Shown in pieces: positions 60,110 to 64,000 of a DNA stretch of 64,000 nt; position 1 is the first letter of the stretch; each line of letters begins with the position of its first letter. The notes under the pieces were generated by a model. It searched no databases. It was not told where the DNA came from and worked only from the letters and a program-made list of their open reading frames with translations. The position numbers and the translations under genes were made by a program. The stretch lies in the NCBI RefSeq assembly GCF_014905555.1, contig NZ_BNGS01000005.1:434001-498000 (forward strand), written 5' to 3'. Source of the DNA: Streptomyces sp. Y2F8-2 (GTDB lineage: Bacteria; Actinomycetota; Actinomycetes; Streptomycetales; Streptomycetaceae).

Positions 60110-60598
60110 TCAAGAGCGGCTTGCGAAGGACATCGCGTCGGCCCATTCCCAGAAGGCATGGCCTGCGTTGACCACGGCCTCCATGACGGCGAACAGCCCG
60201 GAGGGCTCAACGTTGGGCGGGACATCGACAGCGACGAAGCGTTCGCGGTTCCACTCACTCAGCAGCCCGGCCGAGCTGATCTCGGACTTGATCCCGTCAG
60301 CAGCTCTCTGGAGGTCGCTGACGGGCAGATCAGGAATGAACAGGAGCCGCAGCGTCCGATGCCGAGAAGTCCCGATCACCTCACTGACGTAGTCGTCCTC
60401 GTCAAGGAGCACAGTGTCGCCCAGAGCGATCCCGTAGGTGGAGAACGGAATGCAGGAGACCTTGTAGCTCCCGTCGGTGCGCGGTTCGAGCCAGAGCTGC
60501 TCGACCTGTCCCTCCAACCCGAAGGGAGCCAGGTCGGCGCGCGCGATGTAGTTGGTTGTGGCGCGTCCGACCGGGTGCTCGTGGACGATGAACTGCAT
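60110..60598 (-). CDS. DUF4265 domain protein
   Basis: A 162-residue soluble protein. FSTYGIALGDTVLLDEDDYVSEV followed by GTSRHRTLRLLF is the DUF4265 core. The family has no known function and often sits in mobile or defence-rich regions. It is 51 bp downstream of the large recombinase gene on the same strand, so it may be element cargo. Confidence 0.8.
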   Translation of the reverse strand: MQFIVHEHPVGRATTNYIARADLAPFGLEGQVEQLWLEPRTDGSYKVSCIPFSTYGIALGDTVLLDEDDYVSEVIGTSRHRTLRLLFIPDLPVSDLQRAADGIKSEISSAGLLSEWNRERFVAVDVPPNVEPSGLFAVMEAVVNAGHAFWEWADAMSFASRS

Positions 60599-60649
60599 GA
60601 CGGCACTCCCCGGGCCAGCTCTGATGACCTGCCATCATGCCGTAGCCGA

Positions 60650-63112
60650 TCACTCCTCCTGCCGACGGGGGGCGGGCAGTCCGAGTGGGACTGGTCCGGT
60701 TCGCTCGAAGCGCCGGGCCTGCTCGCGCTTGCTCCGCAGGAAGGTGAGGGTGAGGTCGAGTCCGTCGATCTCACCCCGCCAGCCCTCGGCGACGGCCCGC
60801 TCGCGGCGGGCGAGGAGGTCCTCCTCCAGCTCATTGAGCCGGGGCAGCATCTTCGGGTTGATGCTCAGCATCGGGCAGCGGATGCAGGCGTGTTCGTGCG
60901 TGCAGGGGGTGCCGTAGGGCCGGCCGCAGGAGCCGAGCTCGACCCGGCGCTTGTCGAAGTGCTCGTTGAACTCGCTCCACTCGGTCTCGGTCGGCTTGCG
61001 GTACTCGCTCTCGGGCCGTTGGGCCCGGCGGCGGTCGAGGAACTCCTGGTAGTGCCGGACGACGTCGTCGTCGAAGACCGCGACGTAACCACGGGTGGTT
61101 TGGATATTCAGGTGGCCCAACAAGGCCGCGCCGATGTGGATCGGCAGCCCGTTGTTGACCAGCTCGGTCGCGAAGAGCCTGCGGAAGTCGTGCGAGGCGA
61201 ACTTCACCTCCGCGAATCGCGGGTCGGTGGAGACCAGCCCGTCGGCGGCGCGGTGGATCATGCGCCACATCGTCGTGTTGGACATCGCCTTGACCGCTCC
61301 GGAGTGAACGGTCTGGAACAGGTAGGGCAGCGGCTCGCTCCAGACCTTCTCGTGCAGGTCGTATCGGGTGCAGACCGGGACGGTACCGTGCGCGCTGATG
61401 TGGCGGCGGATCACCTGGGCGATGACGTGGAACAGCTCGGCGGACATCGGGATCACCCGTTCCCGGTCGCTCTTGGAGGGCGTGATGACCAGCAGCGCGA
61501 CGACCTCGCCGTTGGGGCGCTGGTAGTTGCGCACGCTCAGGTGGGTCAGCTCCGTGAGCTCCTCGGCGCGCAGGCCGGCCAGCCGCAGCGTTTCCACGAT
61601 CGCCCACTGCCAGAATGCCTGGTTCTCGGTGTGGGTGAGCTGCACCAGTTCGCCGGTGCTCCGGTTGACCGCACGGATAGCCGCGGTCGATGGGTCGGGC
61701 CTCTTCACGTCCGATTTCGCCGAGACGCGCTGCCACTCGACGCCATCGATGGTGAAGCGTTCGCCCAGGCCAACGGCGCGGGCCGCCTCCAACAGGGTTC
61801 GCCACTGGTGCCACTGGTCGGTGACGTGCCGGGACAGGATCGGCAGCAGCGGCTGGCGCTCGCGGGTGCGGTTGGCCATCCGCTCCTGCAAGCGCCGGCG
61901 GCGGACGTGGAACCACCGCAGGTCCTCGTCACGGATCGGGCAGGGCGCCACCCATTGCGCCCAGCGTTCCGGTTCGGCGACCGCCCAGGTGTGCAGGTCC
62001 AGGTAGAAGGCACGGACCGCCATGAAAGGCGCGTCCAGGTGCAGTCGGGGTGTGCCGTTCGGGTTGACCAGCAGCTTTTCCTTCCAGTGGGCGACCGCCT
62101 CGGCGGTCAGTCGCAGGTCGGCCTGGTCGGGGTTGAACTCCTCGATCACCTTCCAGAAGAGCCGGACCAGATTGTTGACCAGGCCCGTGAGGCTGGAGTA
62201 GTCGAGTTCGACGGAGCGGCGGCCGATGTAGTCCACCAGCAGGTCTCGCACCCCCTGGTTGCGGAGCTGGTGTTTGTCGACCAGCTCGGCCACGGTGCGC
62301 TGGCCCCTGGTCACCGCACCCCGCAGAGTGCGCGGGGTGGAGGCTGGGAAGTGCCCCATCTCGGACAGCACCACCCATGCCTGGGTGGCGGCAAAGCAGC
62401 CGTCGGCGGCCACCTCACCGGGCGTGACGCCGTACTTCCTGGACTCCATCGCGTAGTGCAGCAGCGCTTCGGGGGTCAGATCGGCGATGTCGATGCCGAA
62501 CACGGTCAGCGCGATGCACATGTCGAACTGGGCCCGCCGGATGGAGGCGCCGCTCATCGGCAGCTTCAGGGTCCGCTCGAAGAACTCCTCCAGTACCGGG
62601 TCCTGGGCGAGCTGGCGAAACCAGCCGACGTAGTCGGAGAACCGGTAGGAGCGGAAGGCCAGCAGCGACGGCTGGATCACGCGCATCGCGAAGGCGTGGC
62701 CGGTGGCGGTGTTGACCGCGCTCATGATCGCCTTGGAAGTGCCCGGGTAGAGGTCCTTGGCCAGGCGACCCCGCTCGTTGAGCCCGGACGCCTCCCAGCG
62801 GTCCTGCCAGGTCGAACCGGGGAACTGCTCCAGGAGCTCCAGCAGCTTCCGCATCCCCTCGACCGGGCGGGAGCTGCTGCGGGTCAGCGAGCCGAAGGCC
62901 GTGCCGGTGAGCTCGGCGATCTCCTGGGCCCGGGCGGTCGACAGCTCGCCCAGCGGCCGGGGCGGATGGGCCGGGGGCACCGGGGGCGCCGGCTGGACCG
63001 CCGTCGGAGTGAAGGCGAAGTCCCGTTCGTAGACGTCGACCGAGTGACGGCGGACCCGACCGGTGGTGGGCCCCTTGACCCGGGCACTGGTCCCGACCTT
63101 GCTACCGGGCAC
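60650..63112 (-). CDS. Large tyrosine recombinase (site-specific integrase)
   Basis: An 820-residue integrase-superfamily protein. Catalytic residues can be placed: Arg in LRLAGLRAEELTEL, H-x2-R in SHDFRRLFATEL, His in LLGHLNIQ and Tyr in TTRGYVAVF. A 120-residue C-terminal extension carries a Cys/His cluster (CGRPYGTPCTHEHACIRCPM) likely to bind zinc. The 350-residue N-terminal part is longer than in phage integrases. GTG 63112 overlaps the previous recombinase stop by 11 bp, as in multi-recombinase modules. Confidence 0.88.
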   Translation of the reverse strand: MPGSKVGTSARVKGPTTGRVRRHSVDVYERDFAFTPTAVQPAPPVPPAHPPRPLGELSTARAQEIAELTGTAFGSLTRSSSRPVEGMRKLLELLEQFPGSTWQDRWEASGLNERGRLAKDLYPGTSKAIMSAVNTATGHAFAMRVIQPSLLAFRSYRFSDYVGWFRQLAQDPVLEEFFERTLKLPMSGASIRRAQFDMCIALTVFGIDIADLTPEALLHYAMESRKYGVTPGEVAADGCFAATQAWVVLSEMGHFPASTPRTLRGAVTRGQRTVAELVDKHQLRNQGVRDLLVDYIGRRSVELDYSSLTGLVNNLVRLFWKVIEEFNPDQADLRLTAEAVAHWKEKLLVNPNGTPRLHLDAPFMAVRAFYLDLHTWAVAEPERWAQWVAPCPIRDEDLRWFHVRRRRLQERMANRTRERQPLLPILSRHVTDQWHQWRTLLEAARAVGLGERFTIDGVEWQRVSAKSDVKRPDPSTAAIRAVNRSTGELVQLTHTENQAFWQWAIVETLRLAGLRAEELTELTHLSVRNYQRPNGEVVALLVITPSKSDRERVIPMSAELFHVIAQVIRRHISAHGTVPVCTRYDLHEKVWSEPLPYLFQTVHSGAVKAMSNTTMWRMIHRAADGLVSTDPRFAEVKFASHDFRRLFATELVNNGLPIHIGAALLGHLNIQTTRGYVAVFDDDVVRHYQEFLDRRRAQRPESEYRKPTETEWSEFNEHFDKRRVELGSCGRPYGTPCTHEHACIRCPMLSINPKMLPRLNELEEDLLARRERAVAEGWRGEIDGLDLTLTFLRSKREQARRFERTGPVPLGLPAPRRQEE

Positions 63113-64000
63113 CGAACACCACCGCCACGTCCTCGGGGTCGTACTGCTGCGACCAGGCGGCCGGCTGCTGAGGTCGGCTGTAGTGCTCGGCGAGCTTGTC
63201 GACCAGGTCCTCCAGCCCGACCACTGTGTAGAGGGCGGTGGTGGTGATATGCGCGTGCCGCAGGATCGTCTGCACCTCCGCCAGCGTCATCGCCGGATCT
63301 CGGGCCAGCCGAGTCGCCGCCGTGTGCCGGGCGTCGTGCAGCGTCCAGTTCATGCCCAGGTGCTCGGTCGTCCGCTGGAGGATGCGCCGGGCCGCCCAGT
63401 AGGTCAGCGGCTTCACCTCGCCGCGGCGGGTTCGCCAGACCGGCTCACCGGGGCCGGGCAGGCCGGCCTCGTCAAGGTAGGCCGCGAGGTGGGCCAGGGC
63501 CTCCGGGGAGACCGGGACGGGCTGACGCTCCCGGGTGCCCTTGGAGATCACCCACAACTGGCCTTTGTGCCAGTCGATATCGCTCAGCTGGACGCCCAGC
63601 AGTTCGCTGGCCCGAGCACCGGAGGAGACGTAGCAGGCCAGCAGGGCGCGGTCCCGGGTGCAGCGCATCTGCGCGAACAGCTCATCCCATTGCGCGTCGG
63701 GGATCGCTCGGGGCTGGCGCACCGGCACCTTCGGCCGCAGCCGGCCCCGCCGGTGCCGTGCCGGGGCCTCGATCGGGGACCGGTGGGCAAGCGCGGAGCG
63801 ACGAGCCCGATTCTCCGGCACTGGGTTGAGCACGGGCCCGCGTCCGAAGTGCAGGTGGAAGGCGTAGAACCCGTGGACCACCGAGAGGCTGTGCGCGATG
63901 GTCGCGGGCGCATACCCGGTCGGCAGGATCCGCTTGCCGGTCGTCGGATTCACCGACCCCGGCGGGTGGCCACCCTCGCGATGGCGCTTCCGCTGTGGAT
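63102..64000 (-). CDS. Tyrosine recombinase, 5' end beyond window
   Basis: At least 299 residues; the frame stays open to the window edge, so the start is missing. Catalytic landmarks are Arg in SSGARASELLG, H-x2-R in LHDARHTAATRLA, His in LRHAHITTT and Tyr in TTALYTVV. The N-terminal SAM-like core-binding domain begins near TGYAPATIAHSLSVVHGFYAF. It overlaps the large recombinase gene and is probably co-translated. A third recombinase further upstream would fit known three-gene modules. Confidence 0.87.
   Translation of the reverse strand, partial: PQRKRHREGGHPPGSVNPTTGKRILPTGYAPATIAHSLSVVHGFYAFHLHFGRGPVLNPVPENRARRSALAHRSPIEAPARHRRGRLRPKVPVRQPRAIPDAQWDELFAQMRCTRDRALLACYVSSGARASELLGVQLSDIDWHKGQLWVISKGTRERQPVPVSPEALAHLAAYLDEAGLPGPGEPVWRTRRGEVKPLTYWAARRILQRTTEHLGMNWTLHDARHTAATRLARDPAMTLAEVQTILRHAHITTTALYTVVGLEDLVDKLAEHYSRPQQPAAWSQQYDPEDVAVVFGAR

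Noticed and set aside
59657..60110. tRNA gene as attachment site of the recombinase element
   Set aside because: No cloverleaf or T-loop sequence is visible. The interrupted sequence is a protein gene.
60083..63247. A 1054-codon open frame on the plus strand
   Set aside because: It lies antisense to the DUF4265 and integrase genes, which have clear catalytic motifs. The plus frame has none.

Overview
The window is high-GC actinobacterial DNA, most likely from a Streptomyces. Reasons: very strong third-position G/C, frequent GTG starts, 4-bp ATGA/GTGA gene overlaps, and families typical of that genus (sigma factors with C-terminal extensions, MmyB-type ligand-binding domains, MAB_1171c/DUF6545 membrane proteins, PotABCD-type transporters with FadR regulators). 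I saw no rRNA, tRNA or CRISPR array.

Layout. (1) 0-9 kb: a sigma factor fused to a zinc-finger-like segment, a membrane segment and an AbfB sugar-binding domain; a three-gene sugar ABC importer without its own ATPase, preceded by two identical 14-bp LacI-type operators; a decayed GH3 glycosidase facing away from it; a PhyH-type oxygenase with a small partner gene and a divergent AraC regulator. (2) 9-18 kb: a membrane metallophosphoesterase; a Rieske oxygenase / 60-aa Cys protein / flavin-ferredoxin reductase operon; a PotABCD-type ABC operon with its FadR-like regulator. (3) 18-23 kb: an HTH-less MmyB-domain protein divergent from an XRE regulator - ImmA/IrrE-type peptidase - seven-helix membrane protein - FAD monooxygenase operon, with a perfect 22-bp palindrome between them. 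(4) 23-30 kb: TetR, a PLP dehydratase-like enzyme, a secreted protein, an MFS transporter, an alpha/beta hydrolase, an Sfp-type phosphopantetheinyl transferase and a phosphoesterase.

(5) 30.6-59.6 kb is the most coherent part: a dormancy/hypoxia island. Its genes match families of the mycobacterial DosR regulon one after another: universal stress proteins (Rv2623-like), CBS proteins (Rv2626c-like), Hsp20, an Acg-type nitroreductase, an Rv1733c-like membrane protein, an Rv2004c-like kinase/ATPase, an Rv2629/Balon-like ribosome hibernation candidate and a five-subunit-gene group 3b-type NiFe hydrogenase with maturation protease. A P-type ATPase fused to hemerythrin, a GH65 phosphorylase, a secreted double-rubrerythrin protein and a GNAT/acyl-CoA synthetase fusion are interleaved. 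Seven promoters in this island carry a GGGCY-N4-RGCCC-like inverted repeat with the same half-site spacing as the DosR box; this suggests one regulator (OsdR/DevR type, not in the window) controls the island. Two genes are frameshifted and there are remnants of a sensor kinase and of a stress protein.

(6) 59.6-64 kb: a nicotinate phosphoribosyltransferase gene is cut off after about 130 codons at a pair of small palindromes. It is followed by a DUF4265 gene and two overlapping tyrosine recombinase genes, the second running off the window. This looks like the end of an integrated multi-recombinase element.
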